Notes: generated from the sequence alone by a model not told the origin. A DNA stretch of 64,000 nucleotides from M3007 sp964539805 (GCA_964539805.1 CAZIKN010000001.1:84750-148749), one strand, 5' to 3'. Positions 44,701 to 54,098 are shown, counted from the stretch's first letter. A program made the numbers and translations.

Positions 44701-45719
44701 TGTTGCCTGCGGCTGATGCACCAAGCATCGAAAACCTGTTGGGTTTTAAGGAAATCATAGAGCTGCGTGGTGACTTGAACATCAGCCACACCCATCTGAA
44801 AAACCTGAAGGGCCTTGATTCCCTGCGGCTCATCGGACGCAGTTTATCTGTCTTGTTTTTTAACAGTCCCGAACTAAATTCACTAAATGGGCTTAACCAA
44901 CTGCGCAGCATCGGGCAAGACTTGTGGCTTTCTGACACTATAAATACATTGAAGCATCTCGATGGCCTTGACCATTTAGACAGCATTGGCAGAGACCTGA
45001 CGCTTTTCCAAATGAGGGGAATAAAAAACTTTAAAGGGATGGAAAAATTGAAAACTGCTGGTATCTGGACCTACCAATGCGATGCCCTTGAAAGCTTAGA
45101 GGGCCTTGAGAACCTGGATCAGGCCACAGCCATTGCCATGCAGGACAATACCTCTTTGAAGACCCTGAAAGGCCTGGAAAACCTAAAAACAATATCGGGC
45201 GGCCCCCTATCTCTATTACTATTGGTCAAAAACCCGCTGCTGGACGACATTTCGTCCCTGAATCACGACATGTTTATCGAGGCCGTACAGATAGAGGACA
45301 ACCCCAAATTGAGCCTTTGTGCCGTAAAAGCCATTTGCCAGTATTTGAAAAACCATGATCCGCAATTAACCACAATTACCGACAACCTGCTGGGCTGCAA
45401 TTCAACTACAGAAATTTTAGATGCCTGCACGTCCTCGACTGCCGATTTTATTCAACATTTATCCTTGAAAATTTTCCCCAACCCTGTTTCCGATAACCAG
45501 CCGCTCCAAATCACTTTGGAAAATGATTTCACAGGCACGGTCAAATTTGACCTGTTGAGCTTGGATGGGCGGGTGTTGGCGTCGTTTTGTGAAGAAAAAA
45601 CAGCGCGGGTATTAAGCGTAAGCAGGGTTTTGAATCCTGCCTATGTTGATAGCGCGGCGTTTTTCCTGCGCGTTTCGGATGGGAAAAGATCGGCTACGCA
45701 ATTAGTTATAAAAATGTAA
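41778..45719 (+). CDS. FG-GAP plus receptor-L-like repeat surface protein, T9SS type A cargo (array copy 1)
   Basis: A 1313-residue secreted protein with signal peptide (LPVLYAQ cleavage). Residues 25-715 carry many FG-GAP/VCBS blades with DxDxDG calcium loops (DLDDDGDTDML, DLDADGRLDYLY). Residues 731-935 hold two beta domains that start CSDNQTP and CRDNNTP. Residues 940-1210 are leucine-rich repeats of the receptor-L type (LNGLNQLRSIGQDLWLSD, LKGLDSLRLIG) opened by a CPFSVNYHSQTEIDSFP-like leader. Residues 1229-1313 are the T9SS type A sorting domain (FPNPVSDNQPLQI). The protein should be exported by T9SS and fixed to the cell surface, perhaps for adhesion or recognition (inference). First of four consecutive T9SS cargo genes. 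Confidence 0.91.
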   Translation: MRSLFFTCLFLVHLPVLYAQFGNTPIIISRSTNASLFSVTPADLDDDGDTDMLATHENAIVYYENLDGKGTFSNDRVWMDADFQVFTSIYLRTVFQDLDADGRLDVAADRYWRKNLGGGNFAPRATAFSSSLDALCDVNGDNLPDAINHDASKIYWQRNLGNGSFAARVTIKNAASANIFEAKDLNFDGKMDFVVNQISGCFWYKNLGTNQFDTLRLLSFQPNNIKFLDIDTDGKYDVFSSAGSSIYWHELEADGKLSLIQTVTTTQFDGGALLIGDMNADGFADIFAGNTGGSANRAQYFPFIPATGRFSGTPVSHNTYLIRHGWATFTNIDNDPEPDILAATTYGFGWMKKLSPTQFSAVFNITQNLGLPKAIESSDFENDGDMDLFTNGFVLRHLGNGNYAEKARTTSSGSRTFYADLDGDERKDLARPLGDSISWRKNMGSGQYGPAVLLPGLVTSCKQIGGGDLDQDGDIDLFAANGTDAIAVNARFYWFENDGKGNFTAHLLETDIQLCSGAFSLDVNEDGKSDMVLTFFNGKATRWYPNLGNGNFDTYRPLLGNLPSPTNVNQSMVTDLDADGRLDYLYSNQITTQSKVAWFRNLGNSTFAPEQSLVTMNHQGSYATPYFAVFDATLDGLPDLIVSDNYWNRFHLVPSAGGGKFGAGKVVFDADGYGAFFGVAGHDVDGDGRLDLVFGNRTESINTQGFYQLSWLGNLHPKPVVPFSVHEKSATCSDNQTPANANDDFLTISLKIKGLDNSSTRFVVTDLNNNTVVDTFDYDKNISFVLPPGSAGDGVLKKFKLQDLLVKDSFLVLTFESGSPCSVSAPTEISLLNFRVECRDNNTPNNAKDDKLVIWFTPRIINPPVASTQFNINSNLGWPIDTAKFNPSGKYNQENYFELPDGSAAVEGKLILTIQDSKNLTIIKHFLSKVPGTCSGAPLPCPFSVNYHSQTEIDSFPIKYPGCRVLEGDLTLNEVLPAADAPSIENLLGFKEIIELRGDLNISHTHLKNLKGLDSLRLIGRSLSVLFFNSPELNSLNGLNQLRSIGQDLWLSDTINTLKHLDGLDHLDSIGRDLTLFQMRGIKNFKGMEKLKTAGIWTYQCDALESLEGLENLDQATAIAMQDNTSLKTLKGLENLKTISGGPLSLLLLVKNPLLDDISSLNHDMFIEAVQIEDNPKLSLCAVKAICQYLKNHDPQLTTITDNLLGCNSTTEILDACTSSTADFIQHLSLKIFPNPVSDNQPLQITLENDFTGTVKFDLLSLDGRVLASFCEEKTARVLSVSRVLNPAYVDSAAFFLRVSDGKRSATQLVIKM

Positions 45720-45769
45720 GAAGTTGAAAAACAAAAATTTAACACAATGCGAATATCAATTTGCCTATT
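45381..45769 (+). repeat. Long direct repeat, copy A: sorting-domain end plus leader plus next signal start
   Basis: Aligned by eye with 49527-49915 at a constant offset of 4146 bases, with about 6 mismatches and no gaps over 389 bases. It covers the end of gene 41778-45719, the 27-base intergenic leader and the first 23 bases of the next gene. Confidence 0.93.
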
Positions 45770-48700
45770 CTTGACCTGTTTTTTTGTTGTACCCATACAA
45801 TATTTATACGCCCAATTCGGTAATACGCCCCAAGTACTCACCCAAAGCACCAACGCCAACCAACTCGGCATTTGGACCGCTGACCTTGATAGCGACGGAG
45901 ATACCGACTTACTGAGTGCGCAATTAAACAGCTTGATCTGGTATAAAAATGACGGAACGGGCAACTTCTCGAATGACCTCGAGATCATGACCGCCGACAT
46001 GTCCAATTCCATCGGTTTTCTTACCGGGGCTTTTGAAGATATCAACACTGACGGACTACCCGATCTTGTTTTCGACCGCGCCTGGCGGCGCAACCTTGGT
46101 AACGGTCAGTTCGCTCCACAGGCCACAATCCTGACCAATACGCTGGCTACATTGTGTGATGTAAACTCGGATGGATTGCCTGACGCCATCACCATAGAAT
46201 ATACCAAATTTTATTGGCAGCGCAACCTCGGCAATGGCAGCTTTGCCACCCGCCAAACGTTGCGCATAGTAAACGGTGCAGATGTTTACAACCTTAAAGT
46301 TGATTTGGATGCCGACGGGCGGCAGGACTTTTTTGCGCGGCACAACAATGCTTTTTTCTGGTATAAAAACAGGGGAAACAGCCAGTTTGACACCGTCCGG
46401 CTGCTCTCCACCTTCCCTGGGGCCGTGTCGGCCACCGATGTTGAAGGCAACGGCAAAACCGATCTTCTGCTTGGCACTGGCGGACAACTTTTGTGGTATG
46501 AATACGATGCAGCAGGGAAGCCAACGCTTCGGCAAACCTTAACTCAATATTACAGCGGAGAAATCAGTTTCGGCGACCTCGATGCCGACGGCGATCGAGA
46601 CCTTTTTGTGGGCAGTGTGGGCACGGTGAACGGGCATCGAGCCAAATATTTCACCTTCGACTCTTCTAAAGGACTGTTTGATCTTGCACCGAAAAACCAC
46701 AACATTTACCTGAACGACCACTATTACGCAGAGGTTCTGGATGTAAACGGCGATACCCAACCCGATATTTTGGTCGGTGATGTTGGCGGTGGCAGGCAGC
46801 TGGGTTGGTTGAAAAACCTCGCACCGGGCAGTTTCTCCAATTTTAACAACATCAACCGCAAATTCGACTTGCCCTACGAAATAGAAATTGCCGACCTCGA
46901 AAACGACGGCGACATGGATATTTTTACCGTAGGCATCGTGCTCGAAAACCTCGGCGGCGGCCAATATGCCGAAAAACGCCCCGCAACACCCAGTTCAGGC
47001 AGCCGCGCCTTCTCCGGTGACCTCGACGGTGATGGGCTGAAAGATTTGGCTTTGCCGCTCGGAGACTCCATTTCCTGGCGAAAAGGCTTGGGCAATGGCC
47101 AATTTTCAGCACCCAAACTCCTCCCTGGCCTTGTCACCTCCTGTAAACAAGTAGGAGGAGCTGACCTCGACAATGACGGAGACCTCGATCTTTTTGCCGC
47201 CAACGGAACCGATGCGGTGGTGGCAAACGCCCGATTTTATTGGTTTGAAAATGATGGAAAAGGCAACTTCAAAGGACATTTGCTCGAAACAGGCCTTCAG
47301 TTTTGCGCCGCAGCCCTCGCTTTGGATGCCAATGAGGACGGACTTATGGACATAGGGCTGTTGTTTTTCAATGGGTATTCACCACGTTTATACCTTAATT
47401 TAGGCAAAGGAAATTTCGCGCCGCCAACGGGTTTGTTTCCCGCCGGAACACCCTCACCAAATAATGTAAATCAGGATTTGCTGACGGATCTGGACGGTGA
47501 CGGGCGGCTGGACTATGTTTATTGCACCCGCGATTGGGGGCTAACCAAAGTGGCTTGGTACCAAAATTTGGGCGCGGCAGGCTTCAGCGCGGAAAAATCA
47601 CTGGCGACCATGGCGCATCAAGCGGTTTATGCCGTGCCGCGTTTTTGTGTGTTTGATGCCAATTTGGATGGCATCACCGACGTGGTGGTAAGCGACAATT
47701 ATTGGAACCGCTTTTTATTTGTCAAAGGTCTGGGCAACAGTGCATTTGCCTCTGCCACAACCGTTTATGATGAGCCTAACTTCGGAAATTTTTACGGCGT
47801 AGCCGCGCATGACGTTGACGGTGACGGGAAATTGGACATCGTTTACGGCTCCGACACCGATTACCTTGGCAATTTCAATGGCTACAACCGTCTTTCGTGG
47901 CTGAAAAACCTGCATCCAACTCCTGCTCCAGGGCTGCAAATAGCCTTCAATTCAAGCAGTTGCTACGACAATGATACCCCGCTTGATGCCACCGACGACA
48001 GTCAGGTTTTGAATTTCAAAGTTGTACCTATTGGCAATGCAATGGCTTCCAACCAATATGTTTTGTTCAAAGAGAGCAGCCCGACACCGCTTGACACCTT
48101 TTCTTATAATGTCTTGACAAATTATGCCCTATCACCTGGTTCGGCAGGTTTTTCCATTTTCGAGGCGTACTCGTTCCGTGATTTGGCAAATCCTGATTTG
48201 AAAAAAGTATTTTACCCGGTTAGCGTGGGCAATTGTTCGCCCGCCGCACCGCCCGGAATCGGGATCCATACCTTAAAAACTTCCTGCGACGATACCGGAA
48301 CCCCCGCTGATCCAACCGACGATCGTGTCCGAATCGAGGTCAGCGCAGGGTTATACAACGGCTTGCCTGGACAAAATTATTACACAATCTATGCTAACCT
48401 CGGTTTACCAGCCAACATTTTTGACGAAACGAACATCGGGTTTTACACTTTCCCGGAAGTGTTTTTGTTGCCAGAAGGCAGTGCCACCGTACCGGGGAAA
48501 CTGCATTTGACCTTGCGCCACCAGTTGGACACAAGCGTTATCAAACACTTGTTTATTGAAAATCCCGGAACCTGTGCCACTACACCGCCACCTTGTCCAA
48601 GAGATATTTTGTACACCAAACAAAGCCAGATTGACCTTTTCCCGCTGACTTACCCAACTTGTCGGATCATAGAAGGTTCGGTAATTTTAAAACAAAGTAC

Positions 48701-49865
48701 GCTCCCGGGGGCTGTGCCAATCAAAAACCTGGACGGTTTTGCAAACCTTGACATCATCCGGGGTAACCTGGAAATAGAAAGAACACAACTTCAAGATTTA
48801 CAGGGTTTTCAACATTTGGACTCACTCGGCGGCAATTTTTTCTTGTATGAAAACCCGGGTTTGCAACGCTTGCAAGGCATAAATAGCCTAAAATCGGTAG
48901 GCGGCAGTATTTGGATAAGCAACGCGCCTATCTTGGAGAACCTAAATGGATTAGATGCCTTAAAGCATCTCGGAATCGGACTTAGCCTGCAAAGTCTGCC
49001 TGCTTTGAAGTCATTGGATGCCCTACAAAACCTGACCAATGTACCCGGTTCGCTTTGGATAACAGGCTGCGATGCCTTAGCTTCACTGACAGGCTTGCAA
49101 CATTTGGAAAACATAGGTACGGCAGGCGATCCCTTTTCTGGCCAAATAGTTATTGCCGACTGTCCTTTGTTGGAAAATTTGACTGGTTTGGAAAAATTAA
49201 AATCCATCTCCGCACTGCTTTTGCAAAAAAACACTGGCTTGAAAAATCTCTCCGGAGTGGTCAATCTGGATACTATTCGCTTGGATATCAGGCTATTTGA
49301 CAATCCTTTACTCGATAATATGGATGCGCTGGCAAGCATAAAATCAGCCAAATTGGAAAACCTTTTGCTCCGAAACAATGATGCGCTCACCAACCTCAAC
49401 AGCCTCAAAAATATGGATTTTTCGAGGCTCCAAAATCTTGAAATCACCAATTCAGAGCTGCTTTCGGGCTGTGTACAGGCCAATATCTGTGCCTATCTGG
49501 GCAGCGGTGGCAAAGCAACCGTGAGCGACAACCTGCTGGGCTGCAATTCAACTACAGAAATTTTAGATGCCTGCACGTCCTCGACTGCCGATTTTATTCA
49601 ACATTTATCCTTGAAAATTTTCCCCAACCCTGTTTCCGATAACCAGCCGCTCCAAATCACTTTGGAAAATGATTTCACCGGCACGGTCAAATTTGACCTG
49701 TTGAGCTTGGATGGGCGGGTGTTGGCGTCGTTTGGGGAAGAAAAAACAGCGCGGGTATTAAACGTAAGCAGGGTTTTGAATCCTGCCTATGTTGATGGCG
49801 CGGCGTTTTTCCTGCGCGTTTCGGATGGAAAAAGATCGGCTACGCAATTAGTTATAAAAATGTAA
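45747..49865 (+). CDS. FG-GAP plus receptor-L-like repeat surface protein, T9SS type A cargo (array copy 2)
   Basis: A 1372-residue paralogue of the preceding gene with the same order of parts: signal peptide, FG-GAP blades (25-725), beta domains beginning CYDNDTP (about 739) and CDDTGTP (about 847), receptor-L-like leucine repeats (950-1265; LQGFQHLDSLGGNFFLYEN is shortened here to LDSLGGNFFLYEN) and a sorting domain (1288-1372). The passenger parts differ clearly from copy 1, but the last 110 codons and the following leader are almost identical DNA. It starts 27 bases after the first gene and its leader repeats the one in front of copy 3. Confidence 0.91.
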   Translation: MRISICLFLTCFFVVPIQYLYAQFGNTPQVLTQSTNANQLGIWTADLDSDGDTDLLSAQLNSLIWYKNDGTGNFSNDLEIMTADMSNSIGFLTGAFEDINTDGLPDLVFDRAWRRNLGNGQFAPQATILTNTLATLCDVNSDGLPDAITIEYTKFYWQRNLGNGSFATRQTLRIVNGADVYNLKVDLDADGRQDFFARHNNAFFWYKNRGNSQFDTVRLLSTFPGAVSATDVEGNGKTDLLLGTGGQLLWYEYDAAGKPTLRQTLTQYYSGEISFGDLDADGDRDLFVGSVGTVNGHRAKYFTFDSSKGLFDLAPKNHNIYLNDHYYAEVLDVNGDTQPDILVGDVGGGRQLGWLKNLAPGSFSNFNNINRKFDLPYEIEIADLENDGDMDIFTVGIVLENLGGGQYAEKRPATPSSGSRAFSGDLDGDGLKDLALPLGDSISWRKGLGNGQFSAPKLLPGLVTSCKQVGGADLDNDGDLDLFAANGTDAVVANARFYWFENDGKGNFKGHLLETGLQFCAAALALDANEDGLMDIGLLFFNGYSPRLYLNLGKGNFAPPTGLFPAGTPSPNNVNQDLLTDLDGDGRLDYVYCTRDWGLTKVAWYQNLGAAGFSAEKSLATMAHQAVYAVPRFCVFDANLDGITDVVVSDNYWNRFLFVKGLGNSAFASATTVYDEPNFGNFYGVAAHDVDGDGKLDIVYGSDTDYLGNFNGYNRLSWLKNLHPTPAPGLQIAFNSSSCYDNDTPLDATDDSQVLNFKVVPIGNAMASNQYVLFKESSPTPLDTFSYNVLTNYALSPGSAGFSIFEAYSFRDLANPDLKKVFYPVSVGNCSPAAPPGIGIHTLKTSCDDTGTPADPTDDRVRIEVSAGLYNGLPGQNYYTIYANLGLPANIFDETNIGFYTFPEVFLLPEGSATVPGKLHLTLRHQLDTSVIKHLFIENPGTCATTPPPCPRDILYTKQSQIDLFPLTYPTCRIIEGSVILKQSTLPGAVPIKNLDGFANLDIIRGNLEIERTQLQDLQGFQHLDSLGGNFFLYENPGLQRLQGINSLKSVGGSIWISNAPILENLNGLDALKHLGIGLSLQSLPALKSLDALQNLTNVPGSLWITGCDALASLTGLQHLENIGTAGDPFSGQIVIADCPLLENLTGLEKLKSISALLLQKNTGLKNLSGVVNLDTIRLDIRLFDNPLLDNMDALASIKSAKLENLLLRNNDALTNLNSLKNMDFSRLQNLEITNSELLSGCVQANICAYLGSGGKATVSDNLLGCNSTTEILDACTSSTADFIQHLSLKIFPNPVSDNQPLQITLENDFTGTVKFDLLSLDGRVLASFGEEKTARVLNVSRVLNPAYVDGAAFFLRVSDGKRSATQLVIKM

Positions 49866-49915
49866 GAAGTTGAAAAACAAAAATTTAACACAATGCGAAT
49901 ATCAATTTGCCTATT
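49527..49915 (+). repeat. Long direct repeat, copy B
   Basis: Second copy of the 389-base repeat, covering the end of gene 45747-49865, the same 27-base leader and the first 23 bases of gene 49893-52349. Related partial copies are at 52112-52330 and 53832-53949. Confidence 0.93.
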
Positions 49916-52349
49916 TTTACTCATTAATTTTTGCACAAAAACTGAAGCCCAATTTTCGTCAACAATCCAAAACCTGACGGAGTACAGCAGCGCAAAAATG
50001 CACGGTATTTCGCTCCATGACCTCGATGCGGACGGCGATTTGGACATCCTGGCGACGTTCCCGGACGGTGTGATCTTGTTGGAAAACAAAAGCGCAGCTA
50101 ATTTTTCAGGTGAAAAAAATCAGTTTGTTTTTGATCTGCCGCTGACGGGCGGGCGCAGGCCGGCGCGTTTTGCCGATTTGGACGGCGATACACTGCCTGA
50201 TTTGGCGGTCAATAAATCGTGGCGAAAAAATGTAGGCAAGGGACAATTCTCCACGCCTGTCGAAGTTTTTAAAAATCCGCTCGCCGCGCTATGCGATGTG
50301 GACGGCGACGGTTTTCCCGATGCAATCCACCATAATGCAAGCAATCTTTTTTGGCAAAAAAACACCCAAAACGGCACGTTTTCTCCTTTTTCAACCAATA
50401 TCGGTTCGGGTGCAAACTGGCAGCTTTGGGCCGTGGCAGACCTCAATTCCGATGGGTTTCAGGATTTAGTTTTGAGCCGGAATTTCCGGTTTTATTGGTA
50501 CAAAAATTTGAAAAACGGCACTTTCGAGGGCATTCAACTTGACGCAAGTTTCCCAAAAGAGGCCATCACCGAAGACTTGGACGGTGACGGGCGGGTGGAT
50601 TTGCTGGCTGGTTTTGGCAATCAAATACGCTGGCTGAAATTCGATTCGCTTGGGGCCTGGACGCTGCATCAGGCCATTACGGTTTCGACATTTCAGGGCG
50701 GGCTGGCGGTCGGTGATTCGGACGGCGACGGCGACCGGGATTTGGTGGCCGGCGATTTAAGCGACAACTCTAACAGCCGTCTGCGCTGGTTTTTGATGCA
50801 GCCAAACGGACTGTTTTCGACCACCGCAACGGGCGGTATCGCGGCTTACCCTGATGGCTACAACCTGAATATTTGTGCGCTTGGCGACCTCAATGGGAAC
50901 GGGGAAATTGACCTCGCTGTCGGCTCATCCATCAAAGAAAATGGCGTATCTATCTCGTTTAATGGTTCTATTGCAGGGAGTTTTCAACCGTTGGTTTTGG
51001 CGGGCTTACCAATCGGAAACATCCGTCAAATACATTCAGTGGACCTGGATTTGGACGGCGACAGCGACCTGGTGGCCGCCAATTTTCTGCTTGAACGTAC
51101 TGGAATCGGGCAACTTGCTCCGCGCCGGCGACTCAATATGCCCAACCAAAAAGTGCAATTTGCTGACCTTAACGGCGATACCTTGCCCGATGCAGTTTAT
51201 CCCTTTGGCAACTCAATTGCATGGCAACGGAACCTGGGAAATTTTCAATTTGACACCCAAATCAAACTCGACGAACTCATTTTTTTGGCTAAAGACGTGG
51301 GCATTTCCGACCTTGACAACGACGGCGACCTCGACCTTTTTGCGGCCTGTGGAACCGACGCGCCGAATGGAACCGCCGTTGCCCGTTGGTACAAAAACGA
51401 TGGTGCAGGCCATTTTTCGGGATTCGAATTGGGGCAGGGCATCAAATTTTGTAATAATGTATTTCCACTTGATTTCAATGAAGATGGGCGAATGGATCTC
51501 GTTTTCATGCGCGGCGCGCCCGATTCTGACCTATGGTTTAAAAATTGGGGCGGAGGAAATTTTTCGACGGCTCAAAATTTTTGGGCTGCCGGAACCCTCG
51601 AACCTGACGGCAATTTGAACCAAAAAATGCTCATTGACCTCAACAGCGATGGCCGCTCCGATCTCATTTGCTGCACCCGCGATTACGGCATCGTGTCGGT
51701 TTATTGGTACCAGAATCTGGGCGATGGCGCGTTTTCAGACCGAAAAATCTTGCTGAACATCAGTCAGAATGCTTCAGCAGGCGGGCTGTTTTTCACTGTT
51801 TTGGATACGGATGGCGATAATAGATTGGATGTAGTGGTATCACAGGATTATGCCAGAAAAATTGTGTTTTTGAAAAACCTTGGCAACGGCGTTTTTGCGT
51901 CAGCGAAAGATGTTGTGGATGACCCGAGCGGTTTTAGTGGTTTTGATGCAATTTCAAATTACGATGTGGACGGCGACGGTCGGCTCGACCTCGTTTTTGG
52001 CAATGCCAACGCACAAAACGGGGGCAAAAACGCGCTTTCGTGGCTCGGTGGCACGGGTTTAAGTTTCGGTTTTGAACCTTTTCAAAACACTGATTTTCAA
52101 GTATTTCCGAATCCTGTTTCCGAAGGTCAGCCGCTCCAAATCACTTTGGAAAATGATTTCACCGGCACGGTCAAATTTGAGGTATTGAGCTTGGATGGGC
52201 GGGTGTTGGCGGCGTTTGGGGAAGAAAAAACAGCGCGGGTATTAAACGTAAGCAGGGTTTTGAATCCTGCCTATGTTGATCGCGCGGCGTTTTTCCTGCG
52301 CGTTTCGGATGGGAAAAGATCGGCTACGCGTTTGGTCATCACATATTAA
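49893..52349 (+). CDS. FG-GAP surface protein, T9SS type A cargo lacking the leucine-repeat part (array copy 3)
   Basis: An 818-residue paralogue. The signal peptide (MRISICLFLLINFCTKTEAQ) starts with the same first eight codons as copy 2. FG-GAP blades fill residues 30-725 (DLDADGDLDILATF, DLDGDTLPDLAVN, DLDNDGDLDLFAACG). In contrast to copies 1 and 2, the two CxDN beta domains and the receptor-L-like repeats are absent, and the propeller joins the sorting domain directly at about residue 736 (VFPNPVSEGQPLQI). The sorting-domain DNA matches copy 2 in places (GAAGAAAAAACAGCGC region) and the following LRR gene in others, a mosaic pattern. Confidence 0.9.
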   Translation: MRISICLFLLINFCTKTEAQFSSTIQNLTEYSSAKMHGISLHDLDADGDLDILATFPDGVILLENKSAANFSGEKNQFVFDLPLTGGRRPARFADLDGDTLPDLAVNKSWRKNVGKGQFSTPVEVFKNPLAALCDVDGDGFPDAIHHNASNLFWQKNTQNGTFSPFSTNIGSGANWQLWAVADLNSDGFQDLVLSRNFRFYWYKNLKNGTFEGIQLDASFPKEAITEDLDGDGRVDLLAGFGNQIRWLKFDSLGAWTLHQAITVSTFQGGLAVGDSDGDGDRDLVAGDLSDNSNSRLRWFLMQPNGLFSTTATGGIAAYPDGYNLNICALGDLNGNGEIDLAVGSSIKENGVSISFNGSIAGSFQPLVLAGLPIGNIRQIHSVDLDLDGDSDLVAANFLLERTGIGQLAPRRRLNMPNQKVQFADLNGDTLPDAVYPFGNSIAWQRNLGNFQFDTQIKLDELIFLAKDVGISDLDNDGDLDLFAACGTDAPNGTAVARWYKNDGAGHFSGFELGQGIKFCNNVFPLDFNEDGRMDLVFMRGAPDSDLWFKNWGGGNFSTAQNFWAAGTLEPDGNLNQKMLIDLNSDGRSDLICCTRDYGIVSVYWYQNLGDGAFSDRKILLNISQNASAGGLFFTVLDTDGDNRLDVVVSQDYARKIVFLKNLGNGVFASAKDVVDDPSGFSGFDAISNYDVDGDGRLDLVFGNANAQNGGKNALSWLGGTGLSFGFEPFQNTDFQVFPNPVSEGQPLQITLENDFTGTVKFEVLSLDGRVLAAFGEEKTARVLNVSRVLNPAYVDRAAFFLRVSDGKRSATRLVITY
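52112..52330 (+). repeat. Sorting-domain repeat, partial copy C
   Basis: About 220 bases near-identical to copies A and B. It has gaggtattgag where A and B have gacctgttgag, a variant shared with copy D. Homology ends just before the stop codon, where this gene has its own final codons. Confidence 0.88.
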
Positions 52350-52388
52350 CATCCCCCCGGATATCACTTTTTCAACAAAGAATAAAAA

Positions 52389-54071
52389 ATGAGGTATTTA
52401 TTTTACTTTTTGGCAGTATTTTCATTATCTACTCCATCACTGCAAGCACAGTATTGCCACCCGAAGGACTCGCTCGAACTTGTCAAATTTTACATTGCCG
52501 TAAACGGTCAAAACTCAACGCTAAACTGGAAACTTTCCCAACCGGTGAGCAGCTGGGAATGGGTTGCATTGACCCCTCAAGGCCGTGTGAAATCGCTTTG
52601 GCTTATCGGCAAAAACTTGAGCGGCGAATTGCCTGCCGACCTCAATTTACCTAATTTGACCTTGTTGGGATTGGGAAACAACAAGATTGGGGGAACACTC
52701 CCAAAGTTTGAATTATTGCCTAACCTACGGGAGTTGGAACTGCCGAACAACCGACTGACAGGCAATATACCTAATTATAATCAACCCTTTTTGCAAGACC
52801 TTGAACTGAACCATAACCAACTAACGGGCAACATCCCAAAATTCAAGCTTCCCTTTTTGATTTTCCTCTCTCTTAACCACAACCAACTGACGGGCGAAAT
52901 CCCAGCCTTTGATACGCCTTTGCTCGGCGGACTGCATTTGGAACACAACCAACTGACGGGCAGCATTCCTGATTTCCAAAATATGCCCAAACTGCAATGG
53001 CTGGTAGGTGACTTTAATCAGTTGAGCGGCAATTTACCAAGCTTTAGTCAATTAAGCAGTTTGGAATGGCTTTACCTTTCCAATAATCAGCTAACGGGTA
53101 ATATCCCCGATTTTCAATTACCCAAACTGAAATCTGTTCGTTTAAGCCATAACCAATTTAGTGGCAATTTGCCAAAGTTCAATCTGCCCAATTTGCAGTC
53201 TTTAGACTTGCGCAACAACCAGTTGCAGGGCGAAATTCCGGGCATGATATTGCCCAAAATGTTTAACTTGAATCTTTCAAATAATCAGTTTAGTGGAAAA
53301 ATCCCCTTTATGGATTTCCCCGTACTGGCATTCCTGAATCTTTCGAATAATCAGTTAAACGGTCCTATTCCTACAATGAATTTGCCCAAACTGAATGATC
53401 TGGATCTTTCCAACAACCAGTTGAGCGGCCATGTCCCAGATTTAGGGGCCGCTGGATTGATTACATTTATGCGCCTTAATAACAATTGGTTCAATTTTGA
53501 GAATCTGGAAGAATGGATAGATACCAACCGTTATACGTTCAAAATTGCCCCGCAAGCCAATATTCCCTTACATGTTACAGGCAAGTTGCTTTGGGTCAAT
53601 GCAGGCGGCACATTGGCCAACAACCGTTACTATTGGTACAGAGACAGTGTACTGGTAGCAGAAAAAGCGGGTGATTCAACTTTTATAGCGGATGAGCCAG
53701 GCCACTATTTTTGCCGCGTTTTCAACAGTTTACTTTCCAATCCAGCATCAGGCGATAGCCTTGTGCTGGTAAGCAAAATGTACCAGCTCACTGTTACTGC
53801 CCATGAGATTTTTGTTCCATCAGCGCTCAGGGTTTTCCCCAACCCTGTTTCCGATAACCAGCCGCTACAAATCACATTGGAAAATGATTTCACCGGCACG
53901 GTCAAATTTGAGGTATTGAGCTTGGATGGGCGGGTGTTGGAGACGTTTTATACGGAAAAAGCAAGTGAGGGACTGACGTTGAGTCGCCCCATGACAATGG
54001 CACCTAACTCGTTTTTTGTAAAGGTTTCGGACGGAGAAAAGGTAGCGATACAGCTGGTGCTAAGATATTAA
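52389..54071 (+). CDS. Plant-type leucine-rich-repeat surface protein, T9SS type A cargo (array copy 4)
   Basis: A 560-residue secreted protein. After the signal peptide (LQAQ cleavage), residues 25-75 resemble the cap of plant-type LRR proteins. About a dozen LRRs follow (75-370) with the LxxNxLTGxIPxF consensus, for example NHNQLTGNIPKF and SNNQLSGHVPDL, the plant-specific subtype. A small Ig-like or PKD-like domain (about 405-450, YYWYRDSVLVAEKAGDSTF) precedes the sorting domain (478-560, FPNPVSDNQPLQI). It belongs to the array by its sorting domain but has a different passenger from the other three. LRRs usually bind proteins; the partner is unknown. Confidence 0.9.
   Translation: MRYLFYFLAVFSLSTPSLQAQYCHPKDSLELVKFYIAVNGQNSTLNWKLSQPVSSWEWVALTPQGRVKSLWLIGKNLSGELPADLNLPNLTLLGLGNNKIGGTLPKFELLPNLRELELPNNRLTGNIPNYNQPFLQDLELNHNQLTGNIPKFKLPFLIFLSLNHNQLTGEIPAFDTPLLGGLHLEHNQLTGSIPDFQNMPKLQWLVGDFNQLSGNLPSFSQLSSLEWLYLSNNQLTGNIPDFQLPKLKSVRLSHNQFSGNLPKFNLPNLQSLDLRNNQLQGEIPGMILPKMFNLNLSNNQFSGKIPFMDFPVLAFLNLSNNQLNGPIPTMNLPKLNDLDLSNNQLSGHVPDLGAAGLITFMRLNNNWFNFENLEEWIDTNRYTFKIAPQANIPLHVTGKLLWVNAGGTLANNRYYWYRDSVLVAEKAGDSTFIADEPGHYFCRVFNSLLSNPASGDSLVLVSKMYQLTVTAHEIFVPSALRVFPNPVSDNQPLQITLENDFTGTVKFEVLSLDGRVLETFYTEKASEGLTLSRPMTMAPNSFFVKVSDGEKVAIQLVLRY
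53832..53949 (+). repeat. Sorting-domain repeat, partial copy D
   Basis: About 118 bases near-identical to copies A-C (ttttccccaaccctgtttcc start). Similarity then fades, and the last 120 bases of this gene are unlike the others. Confidence 0.85.
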
Positions 54072-54098
54072 ACATAAATCTACTTTTAAATATTAATC

